Below are positions 24,353 through 36,379 of a stretch of 64,000 nucleotides of DNA, piece after piece. Origin of the DNA: Nilaparvata lugens (Eukaryota > Arthropoda > Insecta > Hemiptera > Delphacidae); NCBI RefSeq assembly GCF_014356525.2, contig NC_052518.1, forward strand, positions 33,626,017 through 33,690,016, read 5' to 3'. The first letter of the stretch is position 1, and every line of letters starts with the position of its first letter. The translations under genes were made by a program, and so were the position numbers. A model generated the notes under the pieces. That model was not told where the DNA came from. It worked only from the letters and a program-made list of their open reading frames with translations, and searched no databases.

Positions 24353-25062
24353 AATTGTGAAACTGCATATATGAGGAGTACTGTATGTTTAATTTGTTTG
24401 TTATCCACGTCTGCATCTATTTTCAGTTTGAAGAACTGGATATCAATCTTGATTATTCAAATTTTCTATTGTTCAACATACACACACATTATTTACATAC
24501 ATATAAAAACAAGATGATACACATTTTTTTAGAACAATAATGCTCAAGGTAAAAACCTGTGAGGGGAGAAAAACCTAAATTTTCACATGAAAACGTCACT
24601 CGAGAATAATCATATCACCCGGCCTCACAACAGAGAGTCTTAGAGTCCTTGACTTAGAATTGTTAATCTCACAGTTGTACAGTCAGTGTGAGTGAGATTT
24701 TCTGCACACATCATGCGTGAATATGCCGGATGGATCGACTCGTATAATTTGAGGATGGTGATAATGATGAGGAAACATGATTCTGTTAAAAGGAATAGTC
24801 TCCATCTCCATTATGTTCTTAGGGATTTGCTTGTGATCATGTTTCTATCATTTTATCAATTCGAAGATCAGCCTTCAAAAATTTAGGTCAACTTATACAT
24901 TTCAACTCACGTTGCTACACGTTTCAACTTAGCAAAAGGACAGAGGGGACTAGTATTATTATTCTCTAGAGCCCTGGAAATATCTCTGTTATTGTTCTTG
25001 GTACCTTATACAAAAGGGACTCCATAATACAAAAACAAATCAGTCCTTGCCGGACAAAGCTA

Positions 25063-25215
25063 GAGGAAGAAGAAAAAGAAGAAGAAGAAGAAGAAGAAGA
25101 AGATGACAGGAGAAGAAGAACAAGCGAGAAGAAGAAGAAGATAATAGAAAAAGGAGACAGAAGAATAAGGAAGAAGAGGAAGAAGATGAACAATAATAAG
25201 AAGAAAAAATATAGA
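25063..25215. repeat. (GAA)n-rich microsatellite
   Basis: The reverse-complement counterpart of the TTC tract in the left arm, shorter by about 45 bp. Confidence 0.92.
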
Positions 25216-26372
25216 TAGGAGAAGATTATAACCGTTGAGTACACTATTTTATCTATAACCACTCTTTTGACGAATTGAAAACTTATAAATTACTGGTGGT
25301 ACTCCCATACAGTAACAGTCAGGGGTGTATTCAAATACCGTTGGATAACATCTTTCCAATATTGTTACATTCATCTAGAAGTATATAATCTGTTCTTTCT
25401 TACATTGATATCACTTATGTATAAGTTACTGCAGAATCAAAATTATTTTATATTGACTGAACAATTAAAGTCACATTGAAATAGTTATTTTGGAGTTTGG
25501 TAGAAATAATACATTTACATAGAACTCAATTTTTCATTAAAGGCAATCTACATAATTCTAATAGGTTCTGATAACACATAATGATAAAATAGGTGTTCAA
25601 TGAATTAATGAAGCCTAACAACTTGAAATATATTTCAAATTATTTAAGATTAAATTGATTCTACCTCGGTGCAAGTCAGCTTTACATTTGTACGTGTATC
25701 ATTGTATCGAATTATTAAATATTTGATGATTTTGGTAAAACGACATTTTAATCCTGGACTAGTAGTTCTATGAACAGTAGACCTCACGCAGTTATAAAAC
25801 ACAGCCTCGTCTCATACTGTCCATAAGAGTAAATCCTGTTTGTATGTTGTGTCGGCAAGATGTCGGTGTGAAAACGGCTAATGGCTGTTGGGTTAGTGTA
25901 TCAAAAATATGCTAACATCAAAATCTAATCTCCTTCAACTTACTGGCAACAGGTCAGACCGAGTTGAAAGCAGATAAAGGTCGAGAGAAAATACTATGTT
26001 TTCTTTCCGTTATTAATTGCATGCGTTATTGCATGCAAAATCCACTCAACAGCTGAATTATTATGGATGATTCTATTCTGATTTTTACTGTAATATTGGC
26101 GTTCGAAGGAGACTTTATCTATTGTATTAACCTTAAAATGCAAAATTCTCAAAAAACCTTGTATAAACGCCGAGGCACAATTTAAAAAGAAATATACCTG
26201 TCAAATTTCATGGTAATCTATTGCTGCGTTTCGCCGTAATTGCGGAACATATAAACATAAAGAGAAATGCAAAGCCGTCGACTTGAATCTTAGAACTCAT
26301 TTCGCTCGGTCAATAAATCGAAATTTTAAGAAACCACAAATATCCTGGATGAAAAGGGGAATCAATTGTTTT

Positions 26373-26868
26373 TGTTACCGCCAATATAACTTTGGCAGTT
26401 TCCCTCTTATATCTGTCGGTAAGTTGGCTGTGTGTTTTGAATCAACCGCGCTCACCCATGGCCATCTAACATGCCACTGCCATCAGCCGCAATGATATCG
26501 CCAAGCCCATTGTAGATGGCACTGCTCTCTCTCTCGGCTTGTTCCACTCCCCACTACTTTTTCGCCCGTTTCCGCTTTGTCAAGATGGCTTGTTCTAAAA
26601 CGTGCACTAACGCTACCAATTTTTCCTCCCTTTGAAAGAACTTATAAATGTACGACCTCTTCGCTGCGACATGGGCCCATGTTTTCCCCCCAGCCAGTGC
26701 AAGTGATTTCTTATTACAATAACGTGCTACCGCCTACCCGAACGAGAAAACCGCTGTTACAGTCCACTGCGAACCCGCCATCCTTGTACGAGAAGCTTCT
26801 TAAAGGTAACGACTTTATTTTGAGCTACTAAGTAACGTGATTTGAAGCCCATTACATTGGCTCTAACA
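26373..26868 (+). repeat. BEL/Pao 5' LTR
   Basis: Begins TGTTACCGCC and ends GGCTCTAACA. It is 496 bp, the same length as the 3' LTR, with differences seen only at position 3, near position 22 and near position 210. A primer-binding site should follow at 26,869; TGGTCCAACCGAGCC near 26,876 is a candidate but I could not assign its tRNA. Confidence 0.95.
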
Positions 26869-26989
26869 CGATTCTGGTCCAACCGAGCCGCATGAAATTA
26901 TTACGATCGACCTATGGATGAATCTTCAATTATTTTTGCATTCTTCGAATTTCTCAAGGTTGAGGTTAGATGAATCGAATCAGTAGCGT

Positions 26990-27085
26990 GCAAGCATCGA
27001 CTATCGAAATATCGATCATTAACCGTCATCAATCATCGAGATATCGACTATCAACTATCGATTTTACTGAAACATCGACCTAGCC
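26990..27085 (+). promoter_or_regulatory. ATCGA-rich cluster in the BEL 5' leader
   Basis: ATCGA occurs about eight times in under 100 bp, including TATCGAAATATCGAT and ATCGAGATATCGAC, between the 5' LTR and the gag ATG. It resembles the TATCGATA element bound by DREF in flies. Function is inferred only from this likeness. Confidence 0.3.
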
Positions 27086-27143
27086 TCAAAATTTTGTTTA
27101 CAAAATTATTTTTTGAACTGTTTTTGAATGTTATTTCGCTGAA

Positions 27144-28780
27144 ATGGCCGAGGTTCTCTTGCTCAACAAGCTAAAACGCACTCAGCTGTCGCTTTGCACT
27201 TTAGCCAACAAATATGAATTTGAAATACCGATAAAATTATGCGATTATTATTTGGACTTAAACAAAAAATTTGAAAAATTAGCTGATGATTTTAACAACC
27301 TACAATGTGATGAAATGCCTTTAGCTACTTTGACCGAATTTGATAACGTTCAAAAGGAATTTCAAGACACTTTTGATTAAATTAAATTAAAAGAAGAAGT
27401 AAATACCTGCACTCCTACTGAATCTAAAGCGTCAAATTTCATCAAGCCGCAATTGTCCATCCCAGTATTCTCTGGAGACATGGAGCAATGGGCTTCCTTT
27501 AAAAACGTATTTGAAGCAGCTGTACATAATTGCAAAGACTTTTCAAATGATGAAAATACTATCTACTTGTATCCTATTTACGTGGAGACGCCTTGTGCTT
27601 AGTTCAAAACTTTGCTGACACTGAAAATGCATACAAGCTTGCCTTCGAAAGTTTGCATAACCGATATGACAACAAACGCTATCGAGCTTATGCCTTATAC
27701 AGCAAAATCACAAACTTTCAGCCGAAGGGCAGTCTTGTTGAAGTACTTAGACATTTTGCCATTGAATTAGGCTCAGCTAAGCAATCACTATTTAATTTGA
27801 AATTGAACCATGCTGATTTCTTAATAACAATGATTTGCCTTCAGAAATTGCCTAACGCTGTAAGAGCCAAATTTGAGAATTCTTTGGGCCCTGACGACTT
27901 ACCTGCTTTTGACCACCTGATGAAATTCATTTCCAACCAAGAAAAATCGCTGGAGGTAACCGCCATCAATGAGGTGAGCGAACAGTTATCTAGTGCTAGT
28001 TACACCGCTATACCAACCGCAAAAGTGAAGACTGAAGATCATTCACAAGTAGTAAAACCGCAATTTATTGAAAACAAAAGTGGCAGCAATCTGTGTGTAC
28101 TATGCAACATTCCTCATCCATTGTACAAATGTGAGCGCTTTAGGAAGGAACCTATCAACAAACGAATGGATATTGTCAAGCAAAACCGCAGATGCTTCGG
28201 ATGCCTCGGGTCCCACCTCAAAGCCAAATGCAATTCACTGTCCTCTTGTCGTGCATGTAAATCAATCCATCACCATACCCTGCTATGCAAAAATAATGAG
28301 AGTTCACAATCCTTTTTAATTGCTGAACGCCGACCAGATCGCTACCCTTCTGGCTCTCATAATAGGCCTACCATATCTAGTTACCAACCAGCTTCCACCT
28401 CTGGAGGTGCTAGCTGTCGCTCCCCGCCACCAGGATTTGAACCAATGTCAACACAGCGGTTTACCGATGACATACACTCATCACAATATGTAAGTAATTC
28501 ATGTTGTACCGATTCGAGAATCCCGCAAAACACGGCCAGTCCCTCACGGTCTTCTTCGTCACCTTTTGGCACAGCGCCTGTGACCAATATCTCAACCCCA
28601 ACCCGCAGCTCATCCACCGGCATGCCGGACACCTTCAGTGGCTGTGCACAAGTGAAAGCCGTACTCGCTTCTGCTTTACTGGGCACCGCTATCGTTGCCG
28701 TTGTTGATCAATACAACCGATCACAATTACTACGTGCTGTATTGGATTGTGGCTCCATGAGATCGATTATCACTACCTGA
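27144..28780 (+). pseudogene. BEL/Pao gag and start of protease, broken
   Basis: The gag frame opens at ATG 27,144 (MAEVLLLNKLKRTQ) and meets TAA at 27,378-27,380. The same frame then continues through a capsid segment (IPVFSGDMEQWASFKNVFEA), typical of the DUF1759-type gag of BEL elements. Around 27,560-27,580 the frame shifts, and the 27,593-28,780 frame carries on from DALCLVQNF-like sequence. A cysteine/histidine zinc-binding region follows (CVLCNIPHPLYKC, CFGCLGSHLKAKC, CRACKSIHHHTLLC; codons at 28,095-28,290). The protease core begins near 28,735 with LDCGSMRSI, where the usual D-S/T-G reads D-C-G. A TGA at 28,778-28,780 then interrupts it. At least three lesions make it non-functional. 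Confidence 0.88.
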
Positions 28781-28807
28781 GCTGCCCAGCAACTTGGTAT
28801 CACCATC

Positions 28808-31315
28808 ATGCCCGCACGCATTCAGATTAATGGTATCTCTGAACAAGCGACCGCTATAAAAAGTACCACTCATTTGACACTGCTATCTCGACCGCAGTTT
28901 AACACCTTTCTCCAAACTGAAGCCCTTGTCTTAGAGCAAATAGCTGGTGACCTACCCGCTTTTCCAATCAGCAGTGAGCTCAAAACCTCACTTTCACATT
29001 TGGATCTCGCTGACCCTGGTTTTGACCAACCCAATAGGATAGACCTCTTGATTGGAGCTGACATTTATCCTAATGTATTTGTTTCTTCCGCCAATGCTAT
29101 TATACCAGGAAATCCCGCTGCCGTCGCCACTATATTTGGCTATGTTCTGAGTGGAAAGCTAAATATTGAGGACTCGCCTGCTCCGCTTCATCAGATGCAA
29201 CTTATCTGCACCATGTTTGCTCGCGAAGAACCGCTTGCTGAGGTCATGAACAAGTTTTGGGAGACTGAAGATGTCCAAATAAATGCGAAACTCTTATCAC
29301 CTGAAGATGAACTCTGTGAACAGCTCTATGAGTCCACTACCTACCGCAATGATGAAGGCAGATATGTAGTCGCACTCCCCTTCAAGCCTAGCGCGCCTGT
29401 TCTTGTTTCAAACCGCAAGCAAGCTTATCGAAGTCACCTTGGATTATTAAAACGCTTGGAAAATTCTTCGGAACTAAAGAAGAAATACGACAACTTCATG
29501 ACAGAATATCATGAGCTTGGCCATTTGGAACTTGCCAAATCCGCTTCTGACTATGTGATTCCACACCATGCAGTTTTTAAAAATAAGGACCCCACTCAGA
29601 AAATCAGGGTGGTGTTTAATGCTTCCAGCAAGGATACCAATGGGCATTCACTAAATGAGAATTTGTTACCAGGGCCAAAACTGCAGTCCAATATTATTCA
29701 AGTATTGACCAAATTCCGCACTTACAAGTACATTGTCCTTTCTGATTGCAAGCAGATGTATCGCCAGATTTTGTTAAGGCCTGAAGACTGCTGTCACCAA
29801 CATGTTTTTTGGAAACCTAATTATCATGAACCTGCAAAAGAATTTGAACTTAAAACCGTAACCTATGGGCTTACTTCCAGTGCTTATTTAGCGCAACGCA
29901 CATTGCAACAACTTGTCAAGGATGAAGGAGAAGCATTCCCTCTGGCAAGTAAAGTTTTAACAAGTCAAACTTATGTTGATGACCTGCTGGGAGGAAGTAA
30001 CAATTTTTCTGAAGCACAAACGCTTATTTCTGAACTGATTGAGTTATTGTCGCTTGGCTCCTTTGAACTTCGGAAATGGAACTCTAATACTCCTGAATTG
30101 ATCGCTAACTTGCCTGCAGAGTTTTTGGAAAATCAAGATTGTATGTTTGATGACAACGCTACTGCAAAAGTTCTTGGAATTGTCTACAGCCCGCTCGCGG
30201 ACAACTTTCGCTATTTCATTTCTCCTTTTAATGGGCAAATCACTAAAAGAACCGTTCTATCATTCATCGCTCGAGTCTACGACCCCCTTGGGTGGCTCAC
30301 TCCTCTCATAATGCTGTTCAAGCTATTCATGCACACGCTGTGGTCTCAGCAATTAGCTTGGGACACTGAGGTTCCAGCCTCACTTCGAGCTCATTGGGAG
30401 CTGATTACCGCTGAAATTTCCCGTTTGGACAATGTTGTAATCCTGCGTTTACTCGCCTGTAACCGCTCTACTACCCGGCTGCTTGGATTCGCCGATGCCT
30501 CCGAAAAGGGGTTTGCTGCTTGTATATATATTCATGAAGAGACTGAAAATAGATATGTTAACTGCCGTCTCATAGCCGCCAAAAGTCATGTCGCCCCGCT
30601 GAAAACTATGACAATTCCACGCCTGGAATTGATGGGTTGTTTGCTGCTTGCTTGTTTACTATCCGCCATCTTACCTACGCTGTCCGAATATGATTTACAA
30701 GAAATTCAACTCCACACTGATTCCAAGACTGCCTTGGATTGGATCAACACACCCACATACAAATTGCAGATTTTTGTTGCCAACAGAGTACAGCAAATTA
30801 CTCAGTTAACAAAACTTGAGTCATGGCATCACGTTACTTCTGCTAACAACTGTGCAGATATTGCTTCGAGAGGCTTGACTCCCGCTGAAATCGTCTCCTG
30901 CCATGATTGGTGGCACACTACCAATGCATTTCGTTGTCTCGCCACTGACTTTCCCGTGTCCAATCATCTTGTTTCCAACATTGTACCTGAGATGAAAACT
31001 AACCCGCTGTACATTCTCGCTACTGTTGAAGAACCAATTGAGAATCGTTTGTATACCGCTATAGAACGTGTATCCAAATTTGGAAAGCTATGTCGTATTT
31101 TTGTCTACATACTAAGATTTGTCAACCGCATCAAACCAGCCCGTTATGAATATTGCTGCAAAATAGTCAAACAGATTGAAACCTGTGAAACGCCTGCCTC
31201 AATTGACACCACCGCCTGTGAAGCTGAAATAGCTAGAAAACTCATTGTTCATGTTGTGCAACGGGATAAATTTCAGAAGGAAATAACAGAGTTGAAAGCT
31301 GGAAAATGTCCTTAG
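28808..31315 (+). pseudogene. BEL/Pao pol: protease end, reverse transcriptase, RNase H
   Basis: In the same frame as the upstream gag-protease, this 835-codon stretch is free of stops. It begins with the protease C-terminal half (DLLIGADIYPNVF). The RT palm runs from RVVFNASSK (about residue 265) through the SDCKQMYRQI motif to the YVDD catalytic box at residues 389-392 (29,972). Next come the Peptidase_A17/RNase H region with LGFADASEKGFAACIY and LHTDSKTALDWI, and a segment leading to the integrase. It ends at an in-frame TAG at 31,313-31,315, after which the frame continues. RT and RNase H motifs are intact, so this part decayed little. The polyprotein as a whole cannot be made. Confidence 0.9.
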
Positions 31316-31327
31316 CATCTACTAACG

Positions 31328-32465
31328 TTGCAACCGTACATTGATGATTACGATTTGATACGCTTATCTGGTCGTCTTGAGCACGCTCCGATTTCTAGTG
31401 AAGCTAGAAATCCATTATTGCTGCCGAAAAATGAGCATGTATCCTCACTCATCATTCGACACATACATCTTCAAAATTGTCATGCCGGTCCCCGCACCAC
31501 ACAAGCAGCTGTTTGCCAACAGTATTGGATAATCTCTGCCCGCAATCAAGTTCGCCGCATAATACATCAATGTGTCATTTGTAACCGCTTTTGCCGCACC
31601 AACCTACAGCAACATATGGCCCCGCTACCTGCTGAACGAGTCACCGCCAATAGACCATTCAATTTAACTGGCTTGGACTTTGCTGGTCCTTTCTCATGCA
31701 AAACATCTTTATTGAAACGCACACAAACAACAAAAGGTTATCTGTGCATATTTGTATGTTTGACCACCAAAGCTACTCATCTAGAGTTCCTGTCCTCGAT
31801 GTCTGTCAACAACTTCATCGCCGCTCTACACCGATTTATTGCCCGCAGAGGTGCGCCGCACACTCTGTTTTCAGACAACGCTAAGACTTTCACATCCGCC
31901 GCAAGAAAAATGTATGAGTTAGAAAAACTCTTGAAGACGATGCCCTCTGAAGTGAAGTGCTTTCTGTCTAACTACGGCATAAACTGGAAGTTCATTCCCC
32001 CTTATGCTCCGCATCAAGGAGGCATATGGGAAGCCGCCATCAAATCTGCCAAAACACTGCTACACCGCTGTATTGGGGACACAGCTCTTACATACGAAGA
32101 GTATGACACCATTTTCGTTAGAATTGAAAGTATTCTAAATAGTCGACCACTTACAGAATTGTCCTCTGAACCTGCTGAAGCTGCCTCCGTGCTCACTCCC
32201 GGGCACTTCCTAATTGGTAGACCTCTGGTCCAAGGAGTACCTATGCACCTTGATCAATCGCACAAAATGGAAAACTGCTGAAAGAAACTTGCAACTTAAC
32301 GATTTGGTCATAATCAAATCTGTCAACTCCTCTCCTCTCAGCTGGCCGTTAGGCAGGATTATTGGGCTACACCCTGGTAAAGATGGACTAGTACGTGTAG
32401 TCACTATCAAATGCGCATCTGGGAACATTGTTCGAGACATACGCAAAGTTCACCGCATCATTTGA
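31328..32465 (+). pseudogene. BEL/Pao integrase with C-terminal domain, deleted and frameshifted
   Basis: This continues the pol frame after TAG. An H2C2 zinc-binding N-terminus (HIHLQNCHAG then CVICNRFC) precedes the integrase core: GLDFAGPF (first D), FSDNAKTF (second D) and HQGGIWEAAIKSAK (catalytic E). The core ends with the SILNSRPLTEL and GHFLIGRPL motifs. Normally ~30-40 residues separate GHFLIGRPL from the following WS-x-EYL segment. Here WSKEYLCTL follows almost directly in another frame (32,214-32,465), showing a deletion plus frameshift near 32,225. The C-terminal part (NDLVIIKS, WPLGRIIGLHPGKDG) matches the DUF5641-type domain. Confidence 0.88.
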
Positions 32466-32527
32466 AACCTTCTACAAGTTACCGCACACACCGCATGAAG
32501 ACCGCCTCGCTCACATCCGTGAGGATT

Positions 32528-32635
32528 GTTACTGTCTACACCGCCGTTACTGTCTACACCGCCGTTCCTGTCTACACTGCTGTTTCTGTCTACACCGCTG
32601 CTCCTAGCTACACCACTGTTCCTGTCTGCGCCACC
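32528..32635 (+). repeat. 18-bp repeat, six copies, in the BEL 3' region
   Basis: Units of the GTTCCTGTCTACACCGCC type repeat six times with changes mainly at a few positions. They lie between the pol stop (32,465) and the polypurine tract. Confidence 0.85.
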
Positions 32636-32736
32636 TTTCTGGTCATTTGTGCAACGCTCTCACTGTGTATTGTCACCGACCTGCTGGAGATTGTTTCCAC
32701 CGCTATGAAAAACTGTTCGTTTTTGAGGGGGGGGTA

Positions 32737-33232
32737 TGTAACCGCCAATATAACTTCGGCAGTTTCCCTCTTATATCTGTCGGTAAGTTGGCTGTGTGTT
32801 TTGAATCAACCGCGCTCACCCATGGCCATCTAACATGCCACTGCCATCAGCCGCAATGATATCGCCAAGCCCATTGTAGATGGCACTGCTCTCTCTCTCG
32901 GCTTGTTCCACTCCCCACTACTTCTTCGCCCGTTTCCGCTTTGTCAAGATGGCTTGTTCTAAAACGTGCACTAACGCTACCAATTTTTCCTCCCTTTGAA
33001 AGAACTTATAAATGTACGACCTCTTCGCTGCGACATGGGCCCATGTTTTCCCCCCAGCCAGTGCAAGTGATTTCTTATTACAATAACGTGCTACCGCCTA
33101 CCCGAACGAGAAAACCGCTGTTACAGTCCACTGCGAACCCGCCATCCTTGTACGAGAAGCTTCTTAAAGGTAACGACTTTATTTTGAGCTACTAAGTAAC
33201 GTGATTTGAAGCCCATTACATTGGCTCTAACA
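32737..33232 (+). repeat. BEL/Pao 3' LTR
   Basis: Begins TGTAACCGCC directly after the polypurine tract and ends CTCTAACA. It is 496 bp and about 99% identical to the 5' LTR on reading. Confidence 0.95.
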
Positions 33233-33960
33233 GTTTTGTATAGATTTGAATCTGAATGTCTAGGATCCACTAAACAGTCTACTAAATTCATCATTTTCTC
33301 TCCACAGGAGAAACGTTTGAAGCTGGCTTCAAATGATGTCACCACATTATTAACATATGTAAATTATATATTTATATATGTATGTCACGTGGATTGAAGG
33401 AGCGTTGTTTGTGACGTTGTTTGTTGATTGAAGGAAGATTCTATTTTACTATTTAAATAAATCATAATGTAATTTACTTATCCACTTCGAGATTTACATA
33501 GTGATAATAAGTAGGAAATGAAATGTTTAGCAAACACTTCAGTTTCTATGTAGGCCTACTGTATTGTATTCTGTAGTGTCTTATTTTTTACTAAAGTGAT
33601 GAAGTATCAGAATATACTATCATTCAGCATTGTTATGTATTACTTTCAATGTCATTTTTTTCTCTTTCTTTTCAATAATTTAAAATTTGTTATTATTTTA
33701 AATAAGTAGATAACTTAACTATTGTTTGTTTTTAATCATATTATTTGTATTTATTTTTTCGTATTGTTATAATACTTGATAGAGAGTTAAGTGTAAGAGA
33801 GGGTCGACTGCGCCCAAACTTCGCTTTCTAAGAAAAATAAAGGCAGTCATTCTATTCTATTCATGTCACATAATATATATGTATATATATTAAAAAAACA
33901 GATGACATCCAATTTATTAGAGCAAATGGAATGCCTTCATCTTCATGTGTAGGCAACACA

Positions 33961-34247
33961 CCACACCAACCTTGTTCCTGTGAGACTGACCTTGTCTCTG
34001 TGACACTACTCTTGTTCGAATGGGACTCTACCCCTCTTCTTGTTCCACTGACACTACTTGTTCCAGTGAAACAGACCTTGTCTCTGTGAGACTCACCTTG
34101 TCTCTGTGAGACTCACCTTGTCTCTGTGGGAACTTGTTCCTGTGAGACTGCCATTTATAAAACTACTTGTTCCTATGAAACTTGTCTCTGTGACACTAAT
34201 ATCGTTCAAAAACACTACTTGTCTCTGTGAGAACTTGTCTCTGTGAT
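33961..34247 (+). repeat. Degenerate TTGTCTCTGTGA minisatellite at the outer end of the right arm
   Basis: Irregular 16-20 bp units (CTTGTCTCTGTGAGACT, CTTGTTCCAGTGAAAC and relatives). It matches the reverse complement of 3180-3420 up to about 34,180; its final part (34,141-34,237) matches 10,481-10,583 closely. Translated frames give the repetitive SHRDK peptides. Confidence 0.85.
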
Positions 34248-35176
34248 ATGGACCCGATATTGTAAGTAAGCATGGTTTAGCATTGTACGAAGCAGACAAA
34301 CAGGAAGCATTTAATTCAATTTCTTTCCCATTTTACAAGGTTTTAAATCCCAATTTTGTTCTTGGCGACCAGCTTAGAATGAGGACACCATTTAAATATA
34401 TAAGATGTTTTACACAGCTACGAACAACTTCGAAGTTTGGTTTTTACCTTTATCTAGAGAACCGTGGAATTTACATAGATAGTACTGAGTACTGCCCGCT
34501 TTGTAACATGCGGGAGGACAAAACACCCACTCATGTTCTTGTACGCTGCCCGATGTATGTAGAAATAAGACAACAGTCTCTGAATAAATATGTAGCAAAC
34601 ATAGTTAATTATGAAGATAAAGCTCTAGTTCTCCTTTCAAATGTAACACCAGATAAAATAAGAGATATTTACAAATATATTACTAAAGCAATTAACGTGC
34701 GAAATTACATCATAGAGACTACAGAATGATCTTTTATTTATTTATTTATTTTTAATATCATTGTAATTTTTTATTAATAATCACAAATATTGTTGGAACT
34801 GAAGGGTTGTTTTACAGGTTGTTTATAAAGTTTTAGTAAAAGTTGTTGGTGCTTTTGAGGAGCTAATGTCTAGTCAATATTCAATATCTGAAAGATAGTG
34901 TATTGTTTTACTAGTACAGCTTTTTATGTCACGGTGACTTGTAAAATTACTCCCCCATATACAATCAATGATATTTTAGTAGCTTTAAATCTGTGTTCTT
35001 GTTATTTTTAAGGAGTCTACATCAAACTATTTCATTTCAATAGTGTTATCCAGAATTCGAAGAGGAGATGATCAATTGTGTTGATGTTGTAATTGTAATT
35101 TATGTATTGTTAGTGTGCAACTCTTTGTATGGGGCATGGCCCTTATGACAAATAAAGCTTATTTATTTATTTATAT
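34248..35176 (+). pseudogene. LINE 3' fragment: ORF2 C-terminus and 3' UTR
   Basis: From ~34,250 to 34,729 an open frame encodes the C-terminal domain of a non-LTR ORF2 protein. It contains FVLGDQLRMRTPFKYI and a zinc-knuckle-like CPLCNMREDKTPTHVLVRCP motif (C-x2-C-x8-H-x4-C), and ends NYIIETTE. A ~440-bp non-coding tail ends with AATAAAGC and a TTTA-repeat tail at 35,150-35,176, as LINE 3' ends commonly do. The RT domain is absent, so it is a 5'-truncated copy. The minisatellite replaces everything upstream. Confidence 0.75.
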
Positions 35177-35950
35177 CATGGCTTCTACTGGAACAAATCT
35201 TATGAAAAAGGTATCAAACCAATGTGCTTGGTATGAATTTTCAGAATATGCAGTTTATAAAAAATGTACTCAAATTATCTCATCCCCGAAATTTATAGAC
35301 TGACGTACAGCCGCCAGCTGTAAAATATAAACACGACCTGGAAGATAAAGAAACCTTAAGGGTTTGAAAGGTGAAATAACTGAATGGTTATCATGGCTAA
35401 CATGGTATATCATTCTAAATATAAGTATATCAGAATTTTCAAAGTTAATAATTTTTTTACAGTTTTAAGTAATTAGTGAGTGTTATTTTTTATTCAATTT
35501 GGTTTGTAAACAATCTAAATTGGAACTTTTCTGTTTTCAAATGTTTGGACTGGAAATTGGACCTGAATTCAAGCGTATGGAACATAACCTACTTTTTGGA
35601 CTATTTATAGTGTATGAATCAAAATTCGGGGAAGAAACAGTTTTGGGCTGTGTATATTAATCCTTCCCCAATCATTTTAAAGAATTGTGTCTTGTTTATC
35701 AATAAATAAATAATGTGCATAGCTTGGTGCCCTGATATTGAGTTATAATAGCTGAAATTATAGAACAATAGTGAACTCCTCATTATTTCTAGCGTATCAA
35801 GATCTTGATCAAAAAATTTAAAGTCGACTAAGATACAATTAGCCATAGTAGATAATAAAAATCAGTTGTGAGTTTGAGATTTCCGAATTTTGTAGGTTCC
35901 AACTTTATGAAATTTAAATAGAAAATGAATACCTAACGTAGATAGAATTT
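35177..35950. other. Intergenic sequence, no gene recognised
   Basis: AT-rich, no conserved frame or repeat that I can support. Confidence 0.5.
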
Positions 35951-36379
35951 TTTTAAACTTATAAAATTTGAAACAGAAACTGAGTAATCTCAATGTAACT
36001 GGAGGGGGTTTCCAATGGTTGGAGGACTACCTCTCAAACAGAACTCAATATGTCGAGTTAGACCATCACAAAGAAAACAGCATTATCCAGTATAAATCCT
36101 CACCCAGAGCAGTAAACAGAGGTGTGCCCCAAAGGTCTATTACGGTCTATACTCGGACCACTCTTATTCCTTATATATATAAACGACCTCCCATATGAAA
36201 TAGATAGCAGAAAAAAGTGCATACTGTTTGCGGATGATACTACTATACTTGTACCACATAAAAATCAGGAGCCAAATGTAACAATCGAAGCACTGAAAGA
36301 AGCCACCCAAAAATGCAATAGACTGGACCTCACTATAAATAAACAGAAAACAGTACACATAAAATTCCAATCTACAAAC
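35951..36379 (+). pseudogene. LINE ORF2 reverse-transcriptase fragment (5' part)
   Basis: The frame from 35,968 has the palm segments GGGFQWLEDYLSNRTQYV and RGVPQ. It then shifts frame near 36,135, where a short duplication (GGTCTATTACGGTCTATAC) interrupts the usual GVPQGS-ILGPLLF motif. The second frame continues ILGPLLFLIYINDLPYE and the catalytic FADD box in LFADDTTIL, and reaches LTINKQKT. It stops at 36,379, where an LTR element is inserted. The same ORF2 resumes at 42,659, so the two pieces are halves of one LINE (Jockey/CR1-like). Confidence 0.85.

Larger units (their letters stand above)
26373..33232 (+). mobile_element. BEL/Pao LTR retrotransposon, 6,860 bp, defective
   Basis: Two 496-bp LTRs (TG...CA) flank gag-pol with BEL/Pao-type domain order, and the element is bounded by a GTTTT target duplication (26,368-26,372 and 33,233-33,237). 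The empty site is visible in the left arm near 4210-4225. A polypurine tract (GAGGGGGGGGTA) immediately precedes the 3' LTR at 32,737. The coding region has a gag stop (27,378), a gag frameshift (~27,570), in-frame TGA (28,778) and TAG (31,313), and a deletion with frameshift near 32,225. It is therefore not autonomous, although the LTRs differ at only about three positions. Confidence 0.95.
22271..34247 (+). repeat. Right copy of the dispersed repeat (right inverted arm), with nested BEL/Pao
   Basis: This is the reverse complement of 3176-8838 with two large additions, the 23,521-24,352 segment and the BEL/Pao element. It lacks the 6076-7225 segment of the left arm. Similarity is high but not perfect: scattered substitutions, different microsatellite lengths, and one instead of two GCATGC palindromes near 26,010. 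Its outer end is the TTGTCTCTGTGA cluster followed by a LINE fragment. The flanking sequences of the two arms differ, which favours dispersed copies over a simple assembly duplicate. Confidence 0.85.

Noticed and set aside
32411..32833. Extra ORF (env-like) after BEL integrase
   Set aside because: Mostly the 18-bp repeat and LTR; no signal peptide or transmembrane pattern that would support an env gene.
35115..35846. Possible host exons between LINE fragments
   Set aside because: Frames of 60-75 codons without splice-site pairing or recognisable domain.
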